Assembly (NCBI RefSeq): GCF_008033235.1
Contig: NZ_CP042432.1
Span: 2,108,001 to 2,172,000, forward strand
DNA from: Anseongella ginsenosidimutans
GTDB lineage: Bacteria; Bacteroidota; Bacteroidia; Sphingobacteriales; Sphingobacteriaceae
Direction of reading: 5' to 3'
DNA length: 64,000 nt
Below the pieces are notes generated by a model. It searched no databases. It saw only the letters and a program-made list of their open reading frames with translations, and had not been told where the DNA came from. Shown here in pieces: positions 19,701 through 28,582 of this stretch; positions within the stretch are counted from its first letter, which is position 1, and each line of letters starts with the position of its first letter. Made by a program: the position numbers and the translations under genes.

Positions 19701-20506
19701 TTGGCGCGGGCAACGAGACGGTTTTCCGGGAAGAACTGAGCGATCCAGCTATCCAGTATTACCGCACCCGATATAACCTGGTGGAAGGGGAAGTAAAGAT
19801 CCGCTTGCCCCTGGGAAACAGCTTACGGGTTTTTGGCGGACCGGCGGGACAATATTTTAACATGCGGAGCGAGGAGAACGATGAGCGCTTTATCCGGGAT
19901 TATGCCGGGCTGCACCCGCAGGACGAATTATTTACCCACAGGACCTTCGCCGGCCTGGTTGCCGGTTTTGAAATAGATACCAGGAACCATGAGCTGACAC
20001 CGACCAGGGGCTTTTCCTGGAATACGACTTTTAAAGGAATGCAGCAGGTGCAGGGTGAAAAAGACCGGTATGGGCAATTGCAAACGGAGCTGCGCCTGTT
20101 TACGAGTTTTAACCTGAACCCGCGGCTGGTGATCGCCAATCGCATCGGCGCGGGATATACCTTTGGGGAACCCGGGTTTTACCAGCTTTTATACCTTGGC
20201 GGAAAGCAGAATCTCCGGGGTTACCGGAATTTTCGCTTTGCGGGAGAAAGCATGTTCTATCACAATATCGAGCTTCGTTTGAAACTATTTGATTTTACTT
20301 CGTATCTTTTTCCCGGCTCGGTGGGCCTGACCGGCTTTCACGATATCGGGCGCGTCTGGCGGCCCGGCGAAGATTCGGATAAATGGCATCAAGGTTATGG
20401 CGGCGGGATTTACCTGGTGCCTGCGGAGATGCTGGTGCTGAGCGGATCGGTCGGATTTTCGGAAGAAGAAATACTTCCGTCTGTTTCCCTGGGTTTTCAG
20501 TTCTGA
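16707..20506 (+). CDS. Calcineurin-like metallophosphoesterase fused to a BamA/Omp85-type barrel, frame broken by a -1 shift
   Basis: After a signal peptide (ASLSAQE) the first frame shows all metallophosphoesterase motifs: GDAG (40-43), GDNVYD (73-78), GNHD (115-118), AHH and GGHDHA. After about residue 380 an Ala/Pro/Gly-rich linker begins. From about 17861 the protein continues in another frame through a domain of unknown type and ends in a C-terminal Omp85-like barrel (GGKQNLRGYRNFRF, final strand VSLGFQF). The frames meet at a run of six G (17856-17861). One extra G fuses them into about 1,266 residues, a known Bacteroidota architecture. It would anchor a periplasmic or surface phosphoesterase in the outer membrane. 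ATG 16707 is preferred over a TTG at 16695 that overlaps the upstream stop. Confidence 0.85.
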
Positions 20507-20527
20507 AGAATTAATTAAACAAACGAT

Positions 20528-21850
20528 ATGCCTGCCACAGGATTAATGGAAAAGACGGCTGCGTATGTACGGGACCTGTACAAGGAACACGCAAATGAAA
20601 ACCTGATCTATCACACCCTGGAACACACCGAGGGTGTAGTTAAAGCGGCTGAGCAGATAGCGGACCATTACCAGTTGGATGAAACGGATTACCTGGCAGT
20701 ATACATCGCCGCCTGGTTCCACGACACCGGCTATCTTTCAGGGCCGCCTGAAGGACACGAACTGAAGGGGGCGGCAATGGCCGAAGAATTCCTGCTGAGC
20801 GAACAAGCCGATTCCGAGCTGGTCGAAAAAGTGAAGGAATGTATTCTTGCTACCCGTTTAAGCGCAAAACCGGAATCTTTGACCGAAAGGATCATGGCGG
20901 ACGCGGACCTCTATCATTTTGGTACGGAAAGTTTCCGGAACAGCAACCGGAATATGCGGAAGGAAGTGGAATTGCGCTCCGGCAAGCGTATTCCGGGCGG
21001 ACAATGGAGAAAAAGCGCGATGATCATGCTCAGGCAGCATGAATTCAAAACCGATTATTGCCGCGCCCTTCTCCAAAAAGGCAAACAGGAAAATATAGAG
21101 CGGCTGGAAGCCCGCGAGGAAGAACAACAACTGAAGAAGCAAATAAAACGCGCGGCCGCGGAAGAAGCTGCCTCCGCGGAAGCGGCAGGTTCCCCGGCTT
21201 TGGCAATATCCGCTGCTTCCGGTGGACCGGCAACGAACTCCGGCGAGCCGGCCTCTTCAACGACTCCCGGAATATCCTCAGCAGCAGCAGCGGGTAAAGG
21301 TAAGGGTAAAGGAAAAAAGGACGAAAAACGGCCGGCCAGGGGCGTCGAAACCATGTTCCGCACCACTTCTGTGAATCACCTCCACCTGAGTGAAATGGCG
21401 GATAACAAGGCCCATATTCTGCTGACCATTAATTCCATTATTGTTTCCATCCTGGTTACTTTGCTTTTCAGGAAGATGGACGATGACTCCAAATTACTGA
21501 TCCCCGGCCTGATGTTCCTTATTACTTCCCTGACCACCATCGTGTTCGCTATCCTGGTTACCCGGCCGAATGTTACCAGCGGGGTATTTACCAAGGAGGA
21601 TATCCGGAATAAAACGGCTAACCTGCTTTTTTTCGGGAATTTTCATAAGATGGACCTGGAAGATTATCAATGGGGAGTCCGGCAGATGATGGATGACGCT
21701 GACTTTCTCTACGGGAGTATGACCCGGGATATCTATAATCTGGGAGTAGTGCTGGGAAGAAAATATAAGCTTTTGCGCTATGCCTACGGGTTTTTCATGG
21801 TAGGGTTTATTGCTTCCGCGCTCTCCTTCGTATTTGTTGTATTAGATTGA
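20528..21850 (+). CDS. HD-domain phosphohydrolase fused to a Pycsar-effector-type membrane domain
   Basis: The protein has 440 residues. Residues 1-185 form an HD hydrolase with metal ligands in YHTLEHT (His33), FHD (His65-Asp66) and ADADLYHFG (about Asp125/127). A disordered Ala/Ser/Gly-rich linker ending in KGKGKGKK spans about 190-272. Residues 275-440 match the Pycsar-effector/DUF5706-type domain, with NHLHLSEMADNKAHILLTINSI and three hydrophobic segments at about 298-318, 325-347 and 415-437. In Pycsar defence that domain responds to cCMP or cUMP and damages the membrane. No pyrimidine cyclase gene is present here, so the HD part may make or remove the ligand (inference). The stop overlaps the ppk1 start (TGATG), so the two are coupled. 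Confidence 0.82.
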   Translation: MPATGLMEKTAAYVRDLYKEHANENLIYHTLEHTEGVVKAAEQIADHYQLDETDYLAVYIAAWFHDTGYLSGPPEGHELKGAAMAEEFLLSEQADSELVEKVKECILATRLSAKPESLTERIMADADLYHFGTESFRNSNRNMRKEVELRSGKRIPGGQWRKSAMIMLRQHEFKTDYCRALLQKGKQENIERLEAREEEQQLKKQIKRAAAEEAASAEAAGSPALAISAASGGPATNSGEPASSTTPGISSAAAAGKGKGKGKKDEKRPARGVETMFRTTSVNHLHLSEMADNKAHILLTINSIIVSILVTLLFRKMDDDSKLLIPGLMFLITSLTTIVFAILVTRPNVTSGVFTKEDIRNKTANLLFFGNFHKMDLEDYQWGVRQMMDDADFLYGSMTRDIYNLGVVLGRKYKLLRYAYGFFMVGFIASALSFVFVVLD

Positions 21851-23898
21851 TGGCTTCTTTTCAATATTTCAACCGCGATATAAGCTGGCTGGGTTTTAAT
21901 GAACGGGTCTTGCTGGAGGCCAAAAACCCGGAAGTGCCTTTGTACGAGCGGTTCCGTTTTCTTTCCATCTTTTCTTCTAATCTCGATGAGTTTTTCAGGG
22001 TGCGGTATCCCGGCCTGCTGGCCCTGCATCTTTTGCCCGGAACGCCTGATGAACAGGCTGCCGCCGCCGGCTTGTTAAAAACAATCCAGGAAAAGGTGGA
22101 CTCCCTTCAGCAGGCCTTCGGTGAGATCCTGACGGGGGAACTGCTGCCCGGCCTGCGCGAGCGGGGATTGCAGCTTTATTACGGGCAGGCGCTTCAAAGC
22201 GAACACGAGAAGTACGTTACCGACCTGTTCTATTCCAAAGTGCTGTCTTTTCTCCGTCCCGTTATCCTGGAAGAACAAGGCCAGGAAATAGCCTTACAGA
22301 ACAACGCGCTTTATTTTATTGTACAGCTGACCTCGCCGGAGGGAAAGAACCGCTACGGCCTGCTCAATATTCCTGCCGGTAACCTGCCCCGGTTTGTTTC
22401 ACTGCCCGGAAACGCAGGGCTGCGGCATATCCTGTTCCTGGACGATGTGATCCGCTTCAATATAGACAAGGCATTCCCGGGATATACGGTGCAGGGATGT
22501 TACTGTGTTAAAATGACGCGGAACGCCGATATCAACCTGGCCGATGAGTGGGGAGAGCTGGAGGAACAGATCCGGCAGCTGATCCTTGCCAGGGAAGGAG
22601 GAACGCCCACCCGGTTTCTCTATGAAGGTGAAATGCCTGAAGCGGCCCGGCTGTTTGTTATGCAGTACTTTCGCCTGAATGAGCAGGAACTCATTGAAGG
22701 CAGCCGTTACCATAACCTGAAAGACTTTGCTGAATTGCCTGATCCGGGCGGAAAGCTTCCCTGCTACCCGTCCCGGCCGCCACTGGAACATCCCGAACTC
22801 CGTAACCTGGTGTCCATTGGCGATGCGGTGAAGAATTCCGATATACTGCTGCACCTGCCTTACCAGTCATATAACTATATTCTTCGATTCTTTAACGAAG
22901 CGGCTATTGACCCCCGCGTCCGCGAAATATCGGTAACACTTTACCGGGTAGCTACCGATTCACATATTGCCAATGCCCTTATCAGCGCTGCCAGGAACGG
23001 GAAGTCGGTGACGGTTTTTGTTGAACTGAAAGCCCGCTTTGACGAGATAAATAACCTGAACTGGGCCAATAAGATGAAGGAGGCAGGGGTTCGCATTGTT
23101 TACAGCATTCCCGAGATGAAAGTGCATGCGAAAATTGCCCTGGTAAAAAGAAAATCGGGATGGAAAGCGGAATACCTGGGGCTACTTTCGACAGGGAATT
23201 TTAATGAGAATACCGCCCGGTTTTATACCGATCACCTGCTGATCACGGCCGATAAAAGGATCACCCGGGAAATGGACCTTTTGTTTTCCTACCTGCTTTC
23301 CCGTGAGCAGCCCGAGGAGTACGGCTTTATGAAATTCGATCATCTGCTGGTATCCCGTTTCAATTTGACGCAAAGCCTGGAGCAGCTGATAAAAAGGGAA
23401 ATTGCACATAAAAAAGCCGGAAAAGACGCCCGCATCACCATAAAAATAAATAACCTTCAGGAAAGCCATCTTATCGACTGCCTGTATGAGGCGAGTAATG
23501 CAGGCGTGGAGGTAAGGCTAATGGTAAGGGGAATCTGCTGCCTGATCCCCGGCGTCGGAGGAATGAGCGATCATATTACCGTATATCGCATTGTAGATCG
23601 CTACCTGGAGCATGGACGGGTATTCGTTTTTCATAATAACGGTGAGCCGGACTTGTTTATGGGCTCCGCCGACCTGATGGACCGCAACCTGCACCGCAGG
23701 ATAGAAGTATTATTCCCCTTATATGATAAAAAGCTGAAGGCGGAAATGCTGCAGCTTATGGAGTTACAGTTCCGGGATAATATCCAGGCGGTTAGCCTTG
23801 ACAGAGACGGGAAAATGCAGCCGACGCTAAAGGGGGAGAAGGAAGGACCGGTTCAGTCACAGCTGGAAATTTACGAGCGCCTCGGCGCCCGGCTGTGA
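21850..23898 (+). CDS. ppk1: Polyphosphate kinase 1
   Basis: The protein has 682 residues, normal for PPK1, with all four domains. The N-terminal part has NRDISWLGFNERVL and SSNLDEFFRVR. The C1 domain has KARFDEINNLNWANKM and MKVHAK with the autophosphorylated His (His426). The C2 domain has LSTGNFNENTARFYTDH, and a second His lies in YLEHGR (His588). A closing MDRNLHRRIEVLFP segment follows. It reversibly makes polyphosphate from ATP and is typically membrane-associated. The ATG at 21850 shares one base with the stop of the HD-Pycsar gene, so translation is coupled. It ends the + strand run that began at 13517. Confidence 0.96.
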   Translation: MASFQYFNRDISWLGFNERVLLEAKNPEVPLYERFRFLSIFSSNLDEFFRVRYPGLLALHLLPGTPDEQAAAAGLLKTIQEKVDSLQQAFGEILTGELLPGLRERGLQLYYGQALQSEHEKYVTDLFYSKVLSFLRPVILEEQGQEIALQNNALYFIVQLTSPEGKNRYGLLNIPAGNLPRFVSLPGNAGLRHILFLDDVIRFNIDKAFPGYTVQGCYCVKMTRNADINLADEWGELEEQIRQLILAREGGTPTRFLYEGEMPEAARLFVMQYFRLNEQELIEGSRYHNLKDFAELPDPGGKLPCYPSRPPLEHPELRNLVSIGDAVKNSDILLHLPYQSYNYILRFFNEAAIDPRVREISVTLYRVATDSHIANALISAARNGKSVTVFVELKARFDEINNLNWANKMKEAGVRIVYSIPEMKVHAKIALVKRKSGWKAEYLGLLSTGNFNENTARFYTDHLLITADKRITREMDLLFSYLLSREQPEEYGFMKFDHLLVSRFNLTQSLEQLIKREIAHKKAGKDARITIKINNLQESHLIDCLYEASNAGVEVRLMVRGICCLIPGVGGMSDHITVYRIVDRYLEHGRVFVFHNNGEPDLFMGSADLMDRNLHRRIEVLFPLYDKKLKAEMLQLMELQFRDNIQAVSLDRDGKMQPTLKGEKEGPVQSQLEIYERLGARL

Positions 23899-23951
23899 AA
23901 CCGTTTGATGTGAAGTCATTAGATGTCACGCTGAATATTCTGACGACTGAA

Positions 23952-25010
23952 CTAAAACGTTCCCTTTAGGGCAAACCCGCTGACCGAAGGGGCCAGCTGC
24001 CAGCTGATCCGCTGCTTTTTCCGGAAAGGATCATTCGATTTATTGTATTCCATCCGCCTTATCACTGCGTCGGCGCAGAACCAGGAAATGGCTCCCCCGA
24101 AGGCAAGATCGCTTATCCAGTGCGCATCGCTGTGCATGCGGCTGATAAAGGTACTGCCTGCCGCCGCGTAGAAGAATACCTTCAGTACAGGATGTTCGAC
24201 CCGCCTGCCAAGGACAAGGGCGGTTGCTAATGCGACCTGCATATGCCCCGATGGAAAGGAATGATAATCGGGCAGGTCTGAAAATGGTTTAAAAGCCCCG
24301 TTTCCGATATTGGTGCCCGGCCGGGCCCTTCCAACCGCAGTTTTCATGATGGTTTGTATCGCCGCGCTGGTGAGAAAAGCGCTTCCCAGGATAAGGCCGG
24401 TTTCCCTGGCCCACTCGTTTTTGAAAATAATTCCGCTAAGGTAAAAGCCGCCGGTGAGGGCGAAGGCTGCGTATGGCTTCCCGTAATGAAAACCAGCTGT
24501 TTCAACGGCCTCCCAGCCGGGCCCGCTGCGCTGATGCCAGAAGTCCCTTACCGGCTGATCGGCCAGTGCGAGCAGGGTCGTCCCGGCAATTGTACCGCCC
24601 AGCTTGATCCAGTCACGGCCGTCCCAGCGGAGCGGCCCGCTCCAGGTATATAAGGAAGCATCCGCGAAACGCAGGAAATCATTAAGCAGCGGACGCTCCT
24701 GCCTGGAAGGGGCGGTAGGGCTGGAAGAGCTGGTAGCGTTAAGGGCATCCGTCTTGTCCTGCAGCTTCCTGGGCCCCTGCATCCCATGTGTGTCTTGCAG
24801 TCCGGTTGTGTCTTGTAGTCCCGGCGTGTCCGGAAGCCGCACCCTATCTTGAAGTCCGGAGGTATCCTGCAGCACCGGACGGTTCTGCAATGCGGGCTTA
24901 TGCTGCGATACGGGGGCGCCCGGACTGCCCGCTCCGGTTTCCACAGAAAGCGCTGTCAGAAGAAGGGCTCCCATGAGAGCCAGGTATTTTTTCCGGTTTT
25001 GCAAAGCCAA
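23952..25010 (-). CDS. PAP2-family membrane phosphatase with a repetitive N-terminal linker
   Basis: The protein has 352 residues. All three PAP2 motifs are intact: KTAVGRARP (KX6RP, 223-231), PSGH (253-256) and SRMHSDAHWISD (SRX5HX3D, 290-301). Hydrophobic segments surround them, so it is an integral membrane phosphatase for lipid phosphates or undecaprenyl diphosphate. After the N-terminal hydrophobic stretch (10-24) comes an unusual linker (about 38-88) with repeated LQDT-G units (VLQDTSG, GLQDTTG, GLQDTHG, KLQDKTD). It converges with ppk1, leaving 53 bp between them, and no terminator hairpin was recognised there. Exact substrate unknown. Confidence 0.9.
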   Translation of the reverse strand: MALQNRKKYLALMGALLLTALSVETGAGSPGAPVSQHKPALQNRPVLQDTSGLQDRVRLPDTPGLQDTTGLQDTHGMQGPRKLQDKTDALNATSSSSPTAPSRQERPLLNDFLRFADASLYTWSGPLRWDGRDWIKLGGTIAGTTLLALADQPVRDFWHQRSGPGWEAVETAGFHYGKPYAAFALTGGFYLSGIIFKNEWARETGLILGSAFLTSAAIQTIMKTAVGRARPGTNIGNGAFKPFSDLPDYHSFPSGHMQVALATALVLGRRVEHPVLKVFFYAAAGSTFISRMHSDAHWISDLAFGGAISWFCADAVIRRMEYNKSNDPFRKKQRISWQLAPSVSGFALKGTF

Positions 25011-25059
25011 AGACAGGTTCGTTTTTTTTTCTTAAACTAAAGACGTTGATATGGAACGC

Positions 25060-25902
25060 CTAAGGTGCGATCATTGTTTTTACCTGGGTTGTATGGGCGC
25101 TGAAATAACCTAGCGCTCCGCCCCGGATATTGCTCACCGGGTTGGCCGGGGTCGCGGGGCTTCCGTCGCCTGTGGCGCCCTGTTCCAGGCTGAACCAGTA
25201 TGTATACATGTCGGCGTCAATGCATTGCATTTCAATTGTCAGTTCATCTCCGCTTTGGATCCGGTCTTCTTCGTCCGTGCCGGGATCCATATAAAGCTTG
25301 GTCTCGAACGTACGTCCGTCCACCAGCTCGTCGTCGCGGGTGTAGAATCCCTCGGTTTTTTCGCCGTTTATGTATTGGATGTAGCGGTATTTATTTTCAA
25401 TGCCGGCCGGATCGGGGAATTCAATATTTGCCAGTTTCCAGTTTTCGCCGAAAATATTTTCCTCCGTGACATAGATCGTATCCATATTCACCTGCTCCGG
25501 CATGGTGGAACTTGCTGTATAGGTCGTTCCGCCGATGATGACTTCCAGGAGATAAGTCGTTCCGCTGGAACCGGCAAAGGAAGAAGCCTCATAAATGCCC
25601 GGTTCTGTTTCAGTCAGCAGGACCGGCGCCTCGGATCCCTGGCTGCTGATGCTTACCACGGCGCCGCTGATGCCGGGAAAGTCATTGTTTTCGTCAAAAT
25701 CCTTTGTTTGACTGATCAAAACCCTGCAGCCGCCGGCTTCGTTGGTCAGGGTGCCTTCGATAACGTATTTAGCTTCCACACCTTTCAGGTCAAGGTCAAT
25801 AACCTTTTCGCAGGAAGCAAGCAGGATGGCCGGCAGCGTGAGAAGGAGGGCGGCAAACAGCCGGGAGCCTGCATTAAGGGAACGTATTGTTGTTGAAAAC
25901 AT
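25060..25902 (-). CDS. DUF4249 lipoprotein partner of a TonB receptor
   Basis: The protein has 280 residues. The start at 25902 is chosen because it gives a lipoprotein signal (TLPAILLASCEK, Cys31) and lies 4 bp after the receptor stop; the frame continues upstream only inside the receptor gene. DUF4249 features are visible in EKVIDLDLKGVEAKYVIEGTLTNE, in CRVLISQTKDFDENNDFPGISGAVV and in a C-terminal segment with NIRGGALGYFSAH. These lipoproteins accompany TonB receptors in Bacteroidota and are thought to act at the outer membrane. Function and ligand are unknown. Confidence 0.9.
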   Translation of the reverse strand: MFSTTIRSLNAGSRLFAALLLTLPAILLASCEKVIDLDLKGVEAKYVIEGTLTNEAGGCRVLISQTKDFDENNDFPGISGAVVSISSQGSEAPVLLTETEPGIYEASSFAGSSGTTYLLEVIIGGTTYTASSTMPEQVNMDTIYVTEENIFGENWKLANIEFPDPAGIENKYRYIQYINGEKTEGFYTRDDELVDGRTFETKLYMDPGTDEEDRIQSGDELTIEMQCIDADMYTYWFSLEQGATGDGSPATPANPVSNIRGGALGYFSAHTTQVKTMIAP

Positions 25903-25906
25903 GGAT

Positions 25907-28225
25907 TTAAAATTTAAAGTTATAGGAGATGGAGGGAATGAATTTAAAGATAGCCGTTTGGACGGCTTCGGTGATGTTGGGATCGTTTTCCCCTTCCCGG
26001 AAGCTAATGGTATAGGCGTTTTCCCTTCCGTAGGCATTATACAGGCTAAAGGTGAGTTCAGAAGAGAACTTCTCCCGTTGTTTGAGCTTCCAGGTGGCGC
26101 CGATATCCAGCCGGTGATAGTCTGGCATACGATACGCGTTCCGCTCGGTATAGTAATAAATAATATCCCCGTCAAGACGGTATTTTCCCGCAGGCAGTGT
26201 GACGGCGTCTCCGGTATAGTAAATAAAATTAGCCGACAGCGTCCACCTCGGGTTTAGCTGGTACATGGCTACGATGGCAATATCGTGCGTGCGGTCCTGC
26301 CGGGCCCTGTACCAGTTGTTATTATTAATGCCATCGATCTGCCGCTCGGTTTTAGAGAGGGTATAGCTGAGCCAGCCGGTGAATTTTCCGGTCTTCTTCT
26401 TAAAATGCCACTCCAGCCCATACGCCCGGCCCTTTCCGAAAAGTAACTGGGTTTCAATGGCATCGCCCTGCCAGAAGACATCCGCGCCATCCCGGTAATC
26501 AATTTGGTTTTGGAGGTCTTTGTAATAGGTTTCAACAGTTAGTTCGTATTTGCCGGAAAACAGGTCCCTGTAATAACCCAGCGAAACCTGGTCGGCGATC
26601 TCCGGCTTGATCAGGTTGGTGCTGGCCAGCCATTTATCGGTAGGGCTGGAGGCGGAGGAATTAGAAATGAGATGCAGGTTTTGAACGTTCCGGGCATAGG
26701 ATGCTTTCAGGGAGCTGTTATCGTTCAGGCGATAACTGGCAGCCAGCCGGGGTTCCAGGTTGAACCAGGTTTTTACCACGTCTCCCTTTTTGTAACTCAT
26801 GGTGTCGGTCACCTTGCCTTCCGTGTCAATGCGGTAAAATTCGCCTTCTCCAAGTATGCTGAAGGCGGTAGCCCGCAGGCCGTACGTAATGTGTAAACGG
26901 TCCGAAGCTTCCCAGGTATTACTCGCATACAGGGAATTCTCCAGGGAACGCCTTTTTTGCAGTATCTCCGGGTTGATGCTGGAATTGGCGGAGGTGACTT
27001 CTCCCGGCCGGATCGTATGGCGGATGGCATTAAACCCAAAGCGGATATTATTCCGGTTGTTGAGAAACCACTGAAATTCCTGTTTAAGATTCCAGTCGCG
27101 TATTTGTGAAAATATGTCAAAATCCGCCGCCCCGCTCCGGATTGAGATCTTGTAATTATAATTGCTGAAGATCAGGGACGTATTGGAAAAGAGTTTATTG
27201 TTAAAAATATGGTTCCAGCGTACGGTTCCCGTCCCGTTCCCCCAGTCAAGGCCGAAGGTTTCTCCTACGCCAAGCCGGTCCTGCCCGAAATAGCCGGAGA
27301 GATAGATGCGGTCTTTGTCCCCGAGCGTATAGTTGATCTTCGCATTAAGATCATAGAAATATAGTGTGTTGTTGTTGATCGTAGAATCATTCGACAGTTT
27401 CAGGAAGAGGTCGGCATAGGTGCGCCGGCCGGTTACCAGGAAAGACGACCTGCCTTTCTGCACGGGACCTTCCACGTTAAGCTTCGCGGAAATAAGGCCT
27501 ATGCCGCCGCTTACGTCGTATTCCCGGTTATTCCCTTCGTTCATTTTCAGATCAAGTACAGAAGATAGCCGTCCCCCGTATTGCGCCGGCATACCGCCTT
27601 TGTAGAGGGTCATGTTCTTGATGGCATCCGAATTGAAAGTGGAAAAAAATCCAAGCAAATGGGAAGCGTTGTAAACAGGGGCTTCATCCAGCAGGATCAG
27701 GTTTTGGTCCCTGGCCCCACCCCGTACGAAAAAGCCGCTGCTGCCTTCTCCCGCGCTTTTAATGCCGGGCAGCAGCTGCATGGATTTGATAATGTCCCGC
27801 TCGCCCAGCAGCACGGGAATGTTTTTGATCTCCTCCGCGCTAAGCTGCTCGACCCCCATTTGGGGGCTTTCCAGGCTCCGCCCTTCCGAAGGCGCCGTCA
27901 CCGTGACGCCCTCCAGGCTTTGGCTTGCTTCTTCAAGCTGGATATTAAGTTGAATGTCCTTGTCCAGCTCCACTTCCACTGACTTACTTTGCATCCCCAG
28001 CGCGCTTATTTCCAGCCGGTAGGCGCCTTCAGGAAGCGTGATAGAAAAAAATCCATACTCATTGCTGGCTGTACCTGCCGTCCCGGCGATCACCGAGACC
28101 CCGATCAGCGTTTCCCCGGTACTGGCGGACTGTATGGTGCCGCTGATGGTAAATGTTTCCTGTGCGTAGGAAGAGGTGGTAAATAGAAAAGTCGTTAAAA
28201 AAATCAAAAGCCTGCTATTGGTCAT
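25907..28225 (-). CDS. TonB-dependent receptor with carboxypeptidase-like N-terminal domain
   Basis: The protein has 772 residues. It has a signal peptide (TTSSYAQE), a carboxypeptidase-regulatory-like domain (about 24-105, ISGTIQSASTGETLIGVSVIA), a TonB plug (about 120-225, with ILLDEAPVYNASHLLGFFSTFN) and then a barrel ending in SISYNFKF. It is shorter than SusC proteins and has no SusD. Its partner is the DUF4249 lipoprotein encoded 4 bp downstream. The ligand is unknown; this type is often linked to metals or small molecules rather than glycans. A TATCTTTG -7 box lies about 80 bp upstream. Confidence 0.94.
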   Translation of the reverse strand: MTNSRLLIFLTTFLFTTSSYAQETFTISGTIQSASTGETLIGVSVIAGTAGTASNEYGFFSITLPEGAYRLEISALGMQSKSVEVELDKDIQLNIQLEEASQSLEGVTVTAPSEGRSLESPQMGVEQLSAEEIKNIPVLLGERDIIKSMQLLPGIKSAGEGSSGFFVRGGARDQNLILLDEAPVYNASHLLGFFSTFNSDAIKNMTLYKGGMPAQYGGRLSSVLDLKMNEGNNREYDVSGGIGLISAKLNVEGPVQKGRSSFLVTGRRTYADLFLKLSNDSTINNNTLYFYDLNAKINYTLGDKDRIYLSGYFGQDRLGVGETFGLDWGNGTGTVRWNHIFNNKLFSNTSLIFSNYNYKISIRSGAADFDIFSQIRDWNLKQEFQWFLNNRNNIRFGFNAIRHTIRPGEVTSANSSINPEILQKRRSLENSLYASNTWEASDRLHITYGLRATAFSILGEGEFYRIDTEGKVTDTMSYKKGDVVKTWFNLEPRLAASYRLNDNSSLKASYARNVQNLHLISNSSASSPTDKWLASTNLIKPEIADQVSLGYYRDLFSGKYELTVETYYKDLQNQIDYRDGADVFWQGDAIETQLLFGKGRAYGLEWHFKKKTGKFTGWLSYTLSKTERQIDGINNNNWYRARQDRTHDIAIVAMYQLNPRWTLSANFIYYTGDAVTLPAGKYRLDGDIIYYYTERNAYRMPDYHRLDIGATWKLKQREKFSSELTFSLYNAYGRENAYTISFREGENDPNITEAVQTAIFKFIPSISYNFKF

Positions 28226-28302
28226 ATTTTTCTGTTTTGCATTGAGACACCTTTACCGGGCCTTACCCCTACGGGCAGTACGGCTTTTTTAAAAAATTGC
28301 GG

Positions 28303-28310
28303 CAAAGATA
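28303..28310 (-). promoter_or_regulatory. Candidate -7 box for the TonB receptor operon
   Basis: Read on the - strand the sequence is TATCTTTG, an exact match to the Bacteroidota -7 consensus TAnnTTTG. It lies about 78 bp upstream of the receptor start. No good -33 TTTG is seen at the expected distance, so only the -7 element is supported. Confidence 0.45.
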
Positions 28311-28383
28311 TCCAGGGAGGAGTGGATCAGAAGAAAATCAGGCGTAACAGTTAGGATACTTTCTCCCGCAGCCGGGAGTAAAA

Positions 28384-28566
28384 TTATTTTTTCAATAGAA
28401 GTTCTTCAGGAAAGCCATGCTTTTCCAGGAAGATTTTGGAATCCGCAGCTTTTTTTACAAAGTAAGGATCGTTCCCGTAATCTTTTACTTTCTTATTTTG
28501 ATTGGGTTCAGTTTTTCCGATGTTGGATTTGTTTCCTGCAGATACCATTTTGGTGCCTATCCTCAA
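28384..28566 (-). CDS. Small basic protein of unknown function
   Basis: The protein has 60 residues and is rich in Lys and Asn, with no signal or membrane segment. The core KDYGNDPYFVKKAADSKIFLEKHGFPEELL looks like a folded helical tail and resembles small conserved Bacteroidota proteins, from memory only. Met7 is an alternative start. It lies 16 bp downstream of the coiled-coil membrane protein gene on the same strand and may be co-transcribed with it. A G+C hairpin (28363-28378) follows its stop, but the U-rich tract lies on the other strand side. Confidence 0.55.
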   Translation of the reverse strand: MRIGTKMVSAGNKSNIGKTEPNQNKKVKDYGNDPYFVKKAADSKIFLEKHGFPEELLLKK

Positions 28567-28582
28567 AAAGCTTGTTTGTCTT

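Noticed and set aside
24740-24900. Repeat array considered as CRISPR
   Set aside because: The units are in frame, encode LQDT-G repeats within the PAP2 protein, and have no regular repeat-spacer structure or cas genes.
25903-26175. Upstream extension of the DUF4249 frame
   Set aside because: It lies inside the TonB receptor gene. The lipoprotein signal begins at the ATG at 25902.
28363-28391. CTCCCG/CGGGAG hairpin as a terminator for the small - strand gene
   Set aside because: The U-rich tract lies on the + strand side, where no gene ends. On the - strand the hairpin is followed by AAAGTATCC.
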